This document shows positions 15,035 to 23,545 of a stretch of 64,000 nucleotides of DNA, one piece after another (position 1 is the first letter of the stretch; each line of letters opens with the position of its first letter). A program made the position numbers and the translations under genes. Source of the DNA: Chlamydiota bacterium (GTDB lineage: Bacteria; Chlamydiota; Chlamydiia; Chlamydiales; Parachlamydiaceae). A model generated the notes under the pieces. That model worked only from the letters and a program-made list of their open reading frames with translations, was not told the origin of the DNA and searched no databases. The stretch lies in the NCBI GenBank assembly GCA_013287905.1, contig JABDCW010000004.1:1-64000 (forward strand), in the 5' to 3' direction.

Positions 15035-17218
15035 TTACACGTTAAAATCCTCTAAGAAAGCCTTAACTCTTGCCTTCTGCAACTCCTGGCTTGCTGCTAA
15101 TGCTTGTCCACCTATTTTCTCGCAAAAAGTCAAGCCTTCCAGATCCTCTTCTTTATCATAGTATGACTTAAGTCTGGTGACACTCAGCAAAATTTCACTA
15201 TTAAGTTGCAGCAGTTCATTACGTGGTAAATTTTTAATACTCAATCCTTTTAACGCCTCAACTATCGCTTTCCGAAAGCCTTTAGCAGCCACATCTTCAT
15301 GCTTAGCAGCGAGATCAAGCATAGCCAGCTCCCGCGTAGCCTCAGCTAGCGCCGCATAAAAAACGGCCTGTACTGGGCCGCTCGGCAACGGATCCAAGCC
15401 AGTATTTGCAGCAATTGCTACACTTTTCCACGCTTTTTGTTTGATTCTTACTTTGGTCAGCAGTGCATAAAGGTCGGCCCTAGTCTGATTAGATAGCTGG
15501 TTAGATGGCTCTGCAGAGGAAAGACTTAGGCCATTCATCACAGTTACTGCTACTTGCTCAAGAGAATTCGGATGATTGGGGCCTGCCGGATCATCATGAC
15601 GTCGATGATACGAGAGTTGATTTTCAGCAAGATCCTTATAAAAAACAGCCTGCATCTCACAGCTCCTGCTCGGATCGACCGATGGCAAATCAGCTTCCCT
15701 TTCGGCATCGGCACATGACATATTAGACTGAAGCGTTTCAGACTCGTGAAGCAGCGAAGCCACCCTCACTTCCATTTGATTGCCCGGCGGTAAAAAATGC
15801 AGAGCAATTTGTGCTGATACAGCAGCTTCGACAAAGTGATGCTGCCAAAACTTCGCTTCGGCAAGTGTTGCATAAAGTGTTCCTACTTTCGCATCGACTG
15901 GAATATTGGGCCTGGACTGATCAGCAGATTGAAGGGAAGGGAAAGTGAGGCCGGCCTGTTCCATAGCGATAAGTGCGATAGCACCTTTCGAAGCCGATCT
16001 GAAATCTTCGGCAAAACTCCTTATTTCTTCAGGAGCCGGAGTAGACTTCCCCCAGGTAGCAAGAATTCTTGTCACATGCCGCGTGCGTCTTTTTGGCATC
16101 AATGTTGCAGCGATGAGTAAATAACAATCCAGATGGGCATCTTTGGCCCTCCGCATATAACTGGCTAATCCTGACGAGTTTCTCCTTGCTGTTTCAGTTG
16201 GGTTTTGTGATGGAGCGTGAAACTTTAAGCCTTCCATTGATGCCAAAGCAGCTTCTGCATAGTTGCCCCTTCGAAGTTCCAATTGAGCTAGTTTTACATA
16301 TAGCGTAATTTTCGTTTCCTTATAATTGTCCTCATTCGAACGGTCGGCCTTCAAAAAGTTGACTTGCAACCCGGCTTTTGCTGCTTCAACGGCTTTATCG
16401 AATTCATTTAGCCTTGTATGTGCCTCGACAAGCTCTGCGTAAAGAGAAACTTTGATTTCGTTGTTTGGCCGCAAAGCAAGGCCCGCTTTTGCCATTGCTG
16501 CTGCTTCATTATATTTTTCCTGTGTGCGGTTGTTGAGGGTCAGCTCTTTGTACAACTTCACTTGCATTTGAGCGCTCAACTCCGGAAGAAGAGCAAGGGC
16601 AGCTTGCTCGGCTGCTCCTACCTCTGCCCACTGTTTCAGCTGAATTTTAATGCCCATCAGTTCAACCAGCAAATATGCTCTTTCGTTCGTGGACATGGAA
16701 ACACAAACTCTTAACCCCTCTTCGGCATGTTGCTCAGCTCTTTGCAAGTAGCCTTCTAGACGCGTGGCTTTTACCACTTGTAAATATGCTTGTGCATTAT
16801 TACTCTTGGCAGAAGATGAAGAGACAGAAGCTGCTTCAGGTTTGGTTACCGGGTCTTGAGGCTTCTGTTCTTGGCAAACAAAAGGCTTGGCACGTTTTGC
16901 TACAACGCTTGTCTGACGAGCAGGTTCTGGGACAGGGCTATTTTGGACACCCTGTACCACCGCGGCACTTAGTTCAGCCATCGTTTTAGCAGTCTGTTGA
17001 TTGTATCTTTTACTGACGCGCAATCTAACATCCTTTTTGCTCCCCAGAGCTTCATTAGAGGTCTGGCTTTTTTTGCTCTTTTTTGCACAGGAAGAAACGG
17101 TCTCTCTTATCCGTTTTTTTGTCTCTGTTTCCGGACTATCTTTTGTCTCTGTATCCGGATCGGTCGATAAATGATATGTACAGTCGTTATTATTTCTGTA
17201 GCCTGGCATTGGTTGCAT
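15035..17218 (-). CDS. Large TPR-like repeat protein, tandem paralogue
   Basis: A 727-residue paralogue of the downstream gene, with matching blocks throughout (RYNQQTAKTMAELSAAVVQ, SMSTNERAYLLVELMGIKIQ, the WAEVGAAEQAALALLPELS repeats, FVEAAVSAQIALHFLPPGNQ, SGPVQAVFYAALAEATRELA). It lacks a stretch of about 65 residues found near residues 60-125 of the other copy. Its N-terminus has KKRIRETVSSCAKKSKK, which fits the spacing of a bipartite nuclear-localisation signal. The leader (AAAAGGG, then AAATTTATGCAACC) is almost identical to that of its neighbour. The pair most likely arose by tandem duplication and forms one transcription unit. There is no signal peptide; function is unknown. Confidence 0.75.
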   Translation of the reverse strand: MQPMPGYRNNNDCTYHLSTDPDTETKDSPETETKKRIRETVSSCAKKSKKSQTSNEALGSKKDVRLRVSKRYNQQTAKTMAELSAAVVQGVQNSPVPEPARQTSVVAKRAKPFVCQEQKPQDPVTKPEAASVSSSSAKSNNAQAYLQVVKATRLEGYLQRAEQHAEEGLRVCVSMSTNERAYLLVELMGIKIQLKQWAEVGAAEQAALALLPELSAQMQVKLYKELTLNNRTQEKYNEAAAMAKAGLALRPNNEIKVSLYAELVEAHTRLNEFDKAVEAAKAGLQVNFLKADRSNEDNYKETKITLYVKLAQLELRRGNYAEAALASMEGLKFHAPSQNPTETARRNSSGLASYMRRAKDAHLDCYLLIAATLMPKRRTRHVTRILATWGKSTPAPEEIRSFAEDFRSASKGAIALIAMEQAGLTFPSLQSADQSRPNIPVDAKVGTLYATLAEAKFWQHHFVEAAVSAQIALHFLPPGNQMEVRVASLLHESETLQSNMSCADAEREADLPSVDPSRSCEMQAVFYKDLAENQLSYHRRHDDPAGPNHPNSLEQVAVTVMNGLSLSSAEPSNQLSNQTRADLYALLTKVRIKQKAWKSVAIAANTGLDPLPSGPVQAVFYAALAEATRELAMLDLAAKHEDVAAKGFRKAIVEALKGLSIKNLPRNELLQLNSEILLSVTRLKSYYDKEEDLEGLTFCEKIGGQALAASQELQKARVKAFLEDFNV

Positions 17219-17377
17219 AAATTTTTTCCCTTTTGATAATGTTACTTAATAAAAGTGTGGTTTAATAGTTTAGTAAGAATTGTACAAATAAACTTAATTA
17301 ATTGAAATATAATCTTTTAGGATCTCAGAAATTCTCGCTTAAGAATGAAATTCCTCATTCCATGCTTTTTTGTGCCT

Positions 17378-17605
17378 AATGTAAAAGGCAATAAACTACC
17401 ACAGAGCCCACAGAAAACACAGAGGGGGTCATATGAATTATTTAGTTAATCCAGATATGGATGAGAATACCAGATATGCATGAGAATAGACGAATGTGAA
17501 GCAAACCTTTTACCCCAGGCAATATTATAGGAGCGGCTATTGCCCCCCCTCTGTGTTTTCTGTGGGCTCTGTGGTGGTTTTTATTTTTGGAAATATTGGT
17601 ACAAA
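17378..17605. repeat. CACAGAG-type inverted-repeat element, copy 1
   Basis: Arms CTACCACAGAGCCCACAG ... and CTCTGTGTTTTCTGTGGGCT ... flank a loop of about 115 bases. The whole 210-230 bp unit, including the loop (ATGAATTATTTAGTTAATCC, AGGAGCGGCTATTG), is repeated at 40904-41114. A conserved loop means this is a dispersed element and not just a hairpin. It occupies most of the 388-bp gap between the TPR gene and the next gene. Confidence 0.75.
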
Positions 17606-17606
17606 A

Positions 17607-17903
17607 TTAAGGATTGGTTTTCGGTGTTCTGATTCGCTCATCAATAGAGCAAAGCCTCCCATGAAAATCTTTTATCTCTTTGTTTATGTCTTCACGCCAT
17701 CCGCGAACTTCGCGTTCGAATGATTTGTCTTCGCGCCATCCGCGGACTTCGCGTTCGAATGATTTGTCTTCGCGCCATACTCTAACTTCTTGCTCAAATG
17801 CTTTCATATCAGAACGGAGCCATGAAATCAGTGCAATATTAGATCCGATAATAGCCACGGTTGTTCCGATTATGGTGACTATTAGTGTGATGTCGCATTC
17901 CAT
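17607..17903 (-). CDS. Small membrane-anchored protein with tandem 13-residue repeats
   Basis: A 98-residue protein: N-terminal transmembrane helix (LIVTIIGTTVAIIGSNIALISW, about residues 6-27), then a charged region in which REDKSFEREVRGW is tandemly repeated, followed by INKEIKDFHGRLCSIDERI. The DNA repeat is exactly 39 bp (17695-17811, three units, the third diverged). Helical, heptad-like spacing suggests a coiled coil projecting from the membrane. The ATG at 17903 has AAGGAG 5 bases before it and is preferred to the upstream frame extension to 17951. No function can be named; it resembles small DUF-type coiled-coil membrane proteins. Confidence 0.6.
   Translation of the reverse strand: MECDITLIVTIIGTTVAIIGSNIALISWLRSDMKAFEQEVRVWREDKSFEREVRGWREDKSFEREVRGWREDINKEIKDFHGRLCSIDERIRTPKTNP
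17695..17811. repeat. 39-bp in-frame tandem repeat
   Basis: Units begin with CGCCAT at 17695, 17734 and 17773. The first two are almost identical; the third is diverged. It lies inside the coiled-coil region of the gene on the minus strand. Confidence 0.8.
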
Positions 17904-18020
17904 AGACACTCCTTGAGGGGCAATTCTTGAGGGGCAGTTCAAAAACCTCATTCAGTGTTGTTTGTTAATTGTCATTGTATAACGTGCACAGGATTTTATG
18001 AAGTCATTTTTACGCCGCCT

Positions 18021-18473
18021 TTACTTTTTTGGCTTGTGCTGGAATGTACCAACCAATTCGGTTTTGGCAAGGACATGCCCCTTCATTGCATTTTCCAGAT
18101 CGCTTTTTCTGGAACGGTTCGGCAGTTGCAAAGCCTTGTCTAAAGCATATAGCTTAAAATGATAGTGATGAGGACCTCCCGGAGGTGGACAGGGACCTTT
18201 ATACCCAAGTTCTCCATAGCTGTTTAAGCCGTTGCCAAACGTCTCCAGTTTGCTTTCTTTCGTAAATTGACGAAGGTTTCCGGGTATATTCCAAACAATC
18301 CAGTGATCAAAGGTGCCATTGGGAGCATCCGGATCGTCCATAATTAAGGCAAATACGGCTGTTTTTTCCGGCACATCGCTTAAATGTAAATCCGGAGCGA
18401 TATTTTCCCCATGGCATGTGTGTTTGTCTGGAATAACCTCTCCTTCCTGAAAGGCTGTTGTCGTTAGTTTCAT
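18021..18473 (-). CDS. YbhB/YbcL-family phosphatidylethanolamine-binding-like protein
   Basis: A 150-residue PEBP family protein. Recognisable features are IPDKHTCHGENIAPDLHLSD, FALIMDDPDAPNGTFDHWIVWNIP (the DPDxP and HW ligand-pocket motifs), YGELGYKGPCPPPGGPHHYHF (the GPxPPxGxHxY motif) and LYALDKAL. These bacterial Raf-kinase-inhibitor-like proteins bind small anions or phospholipid head groups; their cellular role is poorly defined. The ATG at 18473 is preferred (GGGGGAG is 4-5 bases upstream) to the extension to 18533, which runs into palindrome B. No signal peptide, so probably cytosolic. It is a single-gene unit. Confidence 0.92.
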   Translation of the reverse strand: MKLTTTAFQEGEVIPDKHTCHGENIAPDLHLSDVPEKTAVFALIMDDPDAPNGTFDHWIVWNIPGNLRQFTKESKLETFGNGLNSYGELGYKGPCPPPGGPHHYHFKLYALDKALQLPNRSRKSDLENAMKGHVLAKTELVGTFQHKPKK

Positions 18474-18517
18474 GACTCCCCCTTTTGTCCTTTGTTTTAA
18501 TGTCACTTGATGTGCGG

Positions 18518-18846
18518 TTTTCTGTCGCCGCATCCGCGGCTGCTCTTGTGGTGTGTTCCTACCACAGGCTGACGCCTGTGGCTACATGCTTCTACCGCAT
18601 TCGCGGCTTATGCAAGAACTAGCCTCAGACTGACGTTGTTTGCCGCATTCGCGGCTTATGCAAGAACTAGCCTCAGACTGACGTTGTTTGCCGCGTTCTC
18701 GGCTTATGCAAGAACCAGCCTTAGACTGACGTTTGTTTGCCGTATTCGCGCCTTTTAGTTGCGAAGCAACGTAAGCATGTAGCCACAGGCGTCAGCCTGT
18801 GGTAGGAATACCCAATAGGAGCAGCCGCGGATGCGGCGACAGAAAA
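18518..18846. repeat. Long palindrome, copy B, with tandem repeat in its loop
   Basis: Outer arms TTTTCTGTCGCCGCATCCGC and its complement at the right, with inner arms around CCACAGGCTGACGCCTGTGG and CTACATGCTT. It is 329 bp, longer than copy A because the loop holds a 48-bp tandem repeat. It lies immediately upstream of the PEBP gene (45 bases from its start), so the 5' side of that mRNA begins at or in it. Confidence 0.8.
18603..18747. repeat. 48-bp tandem repeat, three units
   Basis: Units start at 18603, 18651 and 18699 and read GCGGCTTATGCAAGAACTAG and onward. Units 1 and 2 are near-identical; unit 3 has several changes and one extra base. There are no spacers. Confidence 0.85.
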
Positions 18847-19029
18847 CCTCCCATTGGTTAACATCATATTTATTTTTTAGAGTACTTGGCAAAATTTATC
18901 GTGTCAATGTAAGATTTTAATTATTTTTAGTCTATCCCATTTATTATTATTTTTTATTGTTTTTTATTACTATATTCGTAAAATAAACAAAACAAATGTA
19001 CCTAAGTCCTTAAAGAGGTAAGAAAAACG

Positions 19030-19644
19030 ATGAACATTACACCTGATAACCGGGCAGCTACCCCCTATGATGTACCTAATCCCCCTCCATTCGTCAACAA
19101 ATCAAAAATAGCTCCTGTTCAGCCAAAATCGAAAGAGAAGCTTGGTTTAATCAAACGAATTATCACTTCAGTTGAAAATGCTCTTCGATCTCTCCTGCTG
19201 CAATTCCTCCGTTTTTTTCAGGCACCTAAGATAAATAAAAAAATCAAGCACTTGGTCACTCAGTCCACTGGTCTCGATAAGTGCGTAAATTTTGATAAAA
19301 TCGACAAAGACTCTCTAAGAAAAGAAGATATCGTTAAATTGCTCGATGATATTGAAAATAAGTTACTTAAGTTACAAAAATCTCAGGAAGCGATAAAGGA
19401 GATCTTTAGACTAAATTTAAGTAGCAAACAAAAGAAGATTCTAACGGGCTTGACGGTTAAGACAGACAAGAATATTGAATACCTTAATCGCTTCAAGGAA
19501 GACTTAAATGCCAGACAAACTTCGATCAATGACCAAAAAGCGGCAGTTGTACACATGAAAAAACCAGCAGCTCTATCAAAAGCTGTATTAGGAAAAAGAA
19601 CCAGGCCCAAAACCTCCACTTTTCAGGCAAACGCAAACCAGTAA
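19030..19644 (+). CDS. Coiled-coil family protein 1 (short member)
   Basis: A 204-residue member of a local three-gene family that I do not recognise. Shared features: an opening NITPDNRAATPYD, then a linker, then a helix LIKRIITSVENALRSLLLQFLRFFQ with amphipathic character, then KINKKIKHL, and a region (KEDIVKLLDDIENKLLKLQK) aligned with the YDQLI block of the other two. The C-terminus is basic (LGKRTRPKT). It lacks the long central coiled coil and the IRKGVPL block of the larger members, so is either a minimal version or a shortened one. No signal peptide. AAAGAGG is 11 bases before the ATG. Confidence 0.6.
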   Translation: MNITPDNRAATPYDVPNPPPFVNKSKIAPVQPKSKEKLGLIKRIITSVENALRSLLLQFLRFFQAPKINKKIKHLVTQSTGLDKCVNFDKIDKDSLRKEDIVKLLDDIENKLLKLQKSQEAIKEIFRLNLSSKQKKILTGLTVKTDKNIEYLNRFKEDLNARQTSINDQKAAVVHMKKPAALSKAVLGKRTRPKTSTFQANANQ

Positions 19645-19915
19645 ATCCTTTGCTTTTCTGGAGACTCCCCTCCCCTTTGCATTGCCATAATCACCTATTG
19701 TTATTAATTTGCAGAAATTTTTATTAATTTTTTTATCTTTTTAAGTCTTTTTATTTTAATTACTTATTTTAATTTTTTAATTAAAATAGTGTATTTTTTG
19801 TTTTATTTCTTTGTGTAAATTATATTTTATTTTATAATTAGGCTATGGAAGAATAATAAACTATTAATTAACACGTTATTAATGTTTGTTAATTAAGTAA
19901 AAAAGGAGAATTACT

Positions 19916-21343
19916 ATGACTGGTATAACACCTGATAGACATCCAGCCTCTTATGGTAGTGTAACGGAAAGAATTAAGCCGGATAGCATTCACCCTGGAG
20001 CACGAGTAGAAAATAAAAAACTTATCGATAAGGTTTCTACATCTATCAAAAATGCTATCGACAATATTATTGATAGTTTTGACAGATTATTAAACAGGCC
20101 GACTAGGTCTGAAAAAGCATTTAATCAAAAAGTTATCCATCTGGACAAAGCCTTAAAGGAATTAGGTAACAAATTAGCAGCAGGCTTTACAAAAGATATG
20201 GATAAATCAGGATTGGGCGATACAGAGTATGATCAGTTGATTGCTGTTGCACAAGGTTCTAAAAATGAATTAGAGAGTGTTCTCAAAGAAATTACAACTA
20301 CAGCAGAAAAAATCAAAGGAGTACATGTACAGAGAAAATTATTCTCGAGCGTAGTAAGCTTAGCGAAGGAAGCAATTGTACATTGCGATGTATTGAAACA
20401 TGAGTTGGTACTGATGAAGAGAGAATCAGGACAAATAAGGGAAATTTTGCCCGAAGTACAAGAATTGCCCGCAATGAGAGAAAAGTATAAAGCAGATGTA
20501 GAGGCTCATAGCAAATTGAAAGAGAAATTGAAAAAATATGATGAGGCACAAAAAGGAAGGACACAAACTACTGGACAATTAGATACAAGGAAGCAAATGG
20601 GCCATCAGCTAGCGGATTTGGAGAAGAAATTGAAACCACTCAGAGATGCTGAAGAAGCTGAGGCAAAGCTCCAGGACGTGAAAGAATTTGGCGGTCTGCG
20701 TATGAAAAAGCCCCTTGAAGTTCGACGCGGAGGAGTTAAGAAGCCGGGAACCCCAGTACCTTTTGGAACCAAAGTACCATCTAAAGGACTCGATGCAGGA
20801 GCTTTAATACAAGAAACACGTAAGGAAAAAATTCATGATGAAATCCGTAAAGGCGTACCGCTGAAAACATCTAGTCATATAGCGGAACACCGTGCTGGCG
20901 AAAAAATGGAAAAAGATGAAGCATATAAAAAAACGTCAACACCTGTAGAACTTTCTCAAGCAATGAGAGATAATGCTGTGATGGATGCTGAAGATGAAAG
21001 ACAAAATGCAATGCTCAAAGATGCCACAGCAGCATTAGAGAAAGCTAAAACAATGACAAGACAACAAACTATCAAGGGTGCTACTTCTTCTGGACAAACT
21101 CCAACTCTTCCAAAATCATCACCCCCTCCCGCAACTAAACAAGCTTCTAAGGCTGAAGTTTCAAAAGAAACTCAAAAAACTGCAAAAAAAGAAGATAATA
21201 TAGCAATACCTGTAAGAGGTAATCAAGCCAAACCCCCAAGAGCAACGGGTTCAGCCGTTGGGTTAGGGCAGGCTAGAAAGGTGTTCAAACAAGCTTCAAA
21301 ATCTCCTGAGGGTCCAAAACCTCCAGTAGTGCCGAAAAAATAA
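19916..21343 (+). CDS. Coiled-coil family protein 2
   Basis: A 475-residue protein sharing with its neighbours the ITPDRHPASYGS opening, the helix DKVSTSIKNAIDNIIDSFDRLL (residues 39-60), the TEYDQLIAVAQGSKNELESV block and, further on, EKIHDEIRKGVPLKTSS. Between 90 and 260 it is largely coiled coil. The last 130 residues are disordered, rich in Lys, Pro, Thr and Ser (KSSPPPATKQASK), ending PKPPVVPKK. AAGGAG sits 8 bases before the ATG, and a terminator follows. No signal peptide or enzyme domain is visible. The architecture (amphipathic N-terminal helix, coiled coil, disordered tail) would suit a host-targeted effector, which is inference. Confidence 0.65.
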   Translation: MTGITPDRHPASYGSVTERIKPDSIHPGARVENKKLIDKVSTSIKNAIDNIIDSFDRLLNRPTRSEKAFNQKVIHLDKALKELGNKLAAGFTKDMDKSGLGDTEYDQLIAVAQGSKNELESVLKEITTTAEKIKGVHVQRKLFSSVVSLAKEAIVHCDVLKHELVLMKRESGQIREILPEVQELPAMREKYKADVEAHSKLKEKLKKYDEAQKGRTQTTGQLDTRKQMGHQLADLEKKLKPLRDAEEAEAKLQDVKEFGGLRMKKPLEVRRGGVKKPGTPVPFGTKVPSKGLDAGALIQETRKEKIHDEIRKGVPLKTSSHIAEHRAGEKMEKDEAYKKTSTPVELSQAMRDNAVMDAEDERQNAMLKDATAALEKAKTMTRQQTIKGATSSGQTPTLPKSSPPPATKQASKAEVSKETQKTAKKEDNIAIPVRGNQAKPPRATGSAVGLGQARKVFKQASKSPEGPKPPVVPKK

Positions 21344-21363
21344 AACCAATCTAATTGTCTCTT

Positions 21364-21410
21364 AAAGCCAACGAAGCTTACAATAGCTCCGTTGGCTTTT
21401 TCTTTTTTTC
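21364..21410 (+). terminator. Rho-independent terminator of coiled-coil family gene 2
   Basis: Stem AAAGCCAACG / CGTTGGCTTT with a short inner stem (AGCT/AGCT), followed by TTCTTTTTTTC. It starts 21 bases after the stop codon. Confidence 0.85.
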
Positions 21411-21591
21411 TTTTTCATACATTAAAATTCTTTGCTTTATGCGAAGGCAACCTCGCGTCCCCCCTCTTCCCCATCTTCGGTCCTGACAAGGGCATCAAAT
21501 AAGCAATTAAACGAGAAAGACGCGAACATAGTTTTACCCATAACTTTTTTTGACAAAAAAATTCATATTTTTGTCCTATTTTATGTCACCC

Positions 21592-21700
21592 TTACGAGGC
21601 TGTGAAAAATGAAGGATTCGCGAGTATCTGCCGCCGCTTCCGCGGCTGGTCATTTTTCGCATTCATACCCCAGGCTCACGCCCTTACCATTACCCATTTT
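21592..21700. repeat. Left-half copy of the palindrome block plus empty MITE site
   Basis: CTTACGAGGCTGTGAAAAAT through CCGCGGCTGGTCATTTTTCG and CATACCCCAGGCTCACGCCC is the leader and left arm of palindrome C without a right arm. It ends in CCATTACCCATTTTTTTAG, the uninterrupted version of the site occupied by MITE copy 4 at 12089. Confidence 0.7.
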
Positions 21701-21785
21701 TTTAGAAATTATATTACATAGAGCATGGGCTCGCCCTTACAGATTATGATTCATTCTAATTGGTAAAAAATGATCAAATATATCG
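21701..21785. repeat. Spacer block duplicated from/to 12253-12397
   Basis: TTAGAAATTATATTACATAG through TGGTAAAAAATGATCAAATA matches the block downstream of MITE copy 4, with one instead of two copies of the 21-bp unit. No gene is seen here. Confidence 0.65.
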
Positions 21786-22018
21786 CCCTTACGAGGCTGT
21801 GAAAAATGAAGGATTCGCGAGTATCTGTCGCCGCTTCCGCGGCTGGTCATTTTTCGCATTCATACCCCAGGCTAACGCCTGGGGCTACATGCTGCTGCCG
21901 CTCCACGGCTTAACCTCAATACCGCAAGCATGGCCGTGAAACGGCCAAAGCATGTAGCCCCAGGCGTTAGCCTGGGGTATGAATGCGAAAAATGACCAGC
22001 CGCGGAAGCGGCGGCAGA
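21786..22018. repeat. Long palindrome, copy C
   Basis: The leader AGGCTGTGAAAAATGAAGG is followed by arms from CTGTCGCCGCTTCCGCGGCT (21825) to CCGCGGAAGCGGCGGCAG. Inner arm CCCCAGGCTAACGCCTGGGG. The loop again has GGCCGTGAAACGGCC. The arms differ from copy A in the TGGTCATTTTTCGCATTC section, and both arms carry the matching change, so the hairpin is conserved. Confidence 0.8.
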
Positions 22019-22187
22019 AAATTGGATATTATTCATTTCCTACAGCCTTGTTTATTAGTTTAATATATTAATTTTATTTCTTTGTTTATTAAATTTGAAA
22101 TTAATAAACAAATAATTTATAATTTAATTAAGAGTGTGTGTTTTATGTTTGATTAAATGTAGAAAAAACAATAATAAGGAGAATATT

Positions 22188-23486
22188 ATGGATCCTAGTA
22201 GAGAAGCTTTCGGGAGGCTGCATCCAGCCTCAATTTTTGATTATAATCAACCAGGGCAGACACAAGATGTGCATCCAGCCTCAATGTATGAAACAAAACT
22301 TCCGCCAAAACAACACAAATCTTTCATTAAAAGAATTGCCACTGCTGTAGAAAATGCCTTACTTCGCTTTGTTGCAAAATTAGACAGGATATTGCATCAA
22401 CCGATTGTAGGAAAGAAAATCGATATTCTGAAAAAGGATATCGGTACATTGGATGAAAAATTAAAAACCAATTTACAAACAGCAAAATCGTTTCTAGATA
22501 AGAATGCGGAAGAAGTAACTGAAAAAGACTATGATCAGTTAATTTCTTTAACTGACACATCCGAAAAGCAATTAATAAAGATTTATGATGATATCCTTAA
22601 GGCCAGGAAAATTAATAAGGGCAATATCAATAAAACTCATGAATTAGCCCTAAAGGAATTAGCTGTAAAAATTCAAAAGGATATTGGCATGTTCAAAAAT
22701 GCCTCAGAACAATTAAAAGCTTCACAAGCAGGAGTGAGATTGCATGCAGAAATAAAACCATTCAGAGAGAAGCAAACACAAATTCAGGAGTCATATGAAC
22801 AACTAAGAAGCGAACATGGAGATTTATTAGAAAAAATTACTATACTTGAAAAGTTATTGGAGACTATAGAAAAGGGAAAACCTAAAGAGAAGAAAAGAAA
22901 TATTTTACTTGAAAAACTATTGAAAAAAGGTGAAGTGCCGGAAAAAATAGATGTGACTTCTCTAAAAGTAAATCTGGCGGAGATGCAGTCTCAACTGAAG
23001 AAAAAAGCTGCAGCATTGGATGAATATGGAGTTGAACTAGAATCACTTCATAAGGAAGTCAAACCAAAGATTGCGGAACTTAAAAGTTTACGCAAAGGAA
23101 CAAAGGTCCAAAAGAAACAGAAGAATGTGACCAAAGCAGCAAAAACTAAAGAAGAAGCTCGCGCTGAGTTATTTAAGCCTATTCATGATCAGATCCGTAA
23201 GGGTGTGCCACTTAGGTCATCTGCAATAGAAGCGGAAAAACATGCAGCCGCTAAAAAAGAAATAGCTGATAAATATAAAAGAGAAAAAGCGGCTCAGGAT
23301 ATTGCAGAGTATGATGCCGCCGTTAAACTTGTAGACGATCCTGGAATGACTGCAAGAGCCGAAAAAGAAGCAGCCAGGGCTAAAGAAATGATGAAAAAAG
23401 GGGAAAGTGCTATAGGAAAACTCAAGAAGTCTGTGACAGGCTTAGGGGAGAAGTTTCCACACGTAAAACCAAAAGAAAGAAAATAA
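22188..23486 (+). CDS. Coiled-coil family protein 3
   Basis: A 432-residue paralogue of the two preceding genes. The HPAS motif occurs twice (LHPASIFD and VHPASMYE). Then come KSFIKRIATAVENALLRFVA and KLDRILHQPIVGKKIDILKK, the KDYDQLISLTDTSEKQLIKI block, a long coiled coil (residues about 80-320), and HDQIRKGVPLRSSAIEAEKH. The C-terminus is basic and helical. The ATG at 22188 has AAGGAG 9 bases upstream and matches the leader of gene 2; the frame extension to 22134 is rejected. No signal peptide. A strong terminator follows. Confidence 0.65.
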   Translation: MDPSREAFGRLHPASIFDYNQPGQTQDVHPASMYETKLPPKQHKSFIKRIATAVENALLRFVAKLDRILHQPIVGKKIDILKKDIGTLDEKLKTNLQTAKSFLDKNAEEVTEKDYDQLISLTDTSEKQLIKIYDDILKARKINKGNINKTHELALKELAVKIQKDIGMFKNASEQLKASQAGVRLHAEIKPFREKQTQIQESYEQLRSEHGDLLEKITILEKLLETIEKGKPKEKKRNILLEKLLKKGEVPEKIDVTSLKVNLAEMQSQLKKKAAALDEYGVELESLHKEVKPKIAELKSLRKGTKVQKKQKNVTKAAKTKEEARAELFKPIHDQIRKGVPLRSSAIEAEKHAAAKKEIADKYKREKAAQDIAEYDAAVKLVDDPGMTARAEKEAARAKEMMKKGESAIGKLKKSVTGLGEKFPHVKPKERK

Positions 23487-23506
23487 AATCAAGCGAACTG
23501 CCTCTT

Positions 23507-23545
23507 AAAGACAGTGGAGCCATAATGGCTCCACTGTCTTTTTAT
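23507..23545 (+). terminator. Rho-independent terminator between coiled-coil gene 3 and aroDE
   Basis: A perfect 12-bp stem GACAGTGGAGCC / GGCTCCACTGTC with loop ATAAT, preceded by AAA and followed by TTTTTTAT. It can serve both converging genes; aroDE ends inside its T-run. Confidence 0.9.

Noticed and set aside
18603-18747. Possible CRISPR array
   Set aside because: The three units are contiguous 48-bp repeats without unique spacers, inside a palindrome; no cas gene is seen.
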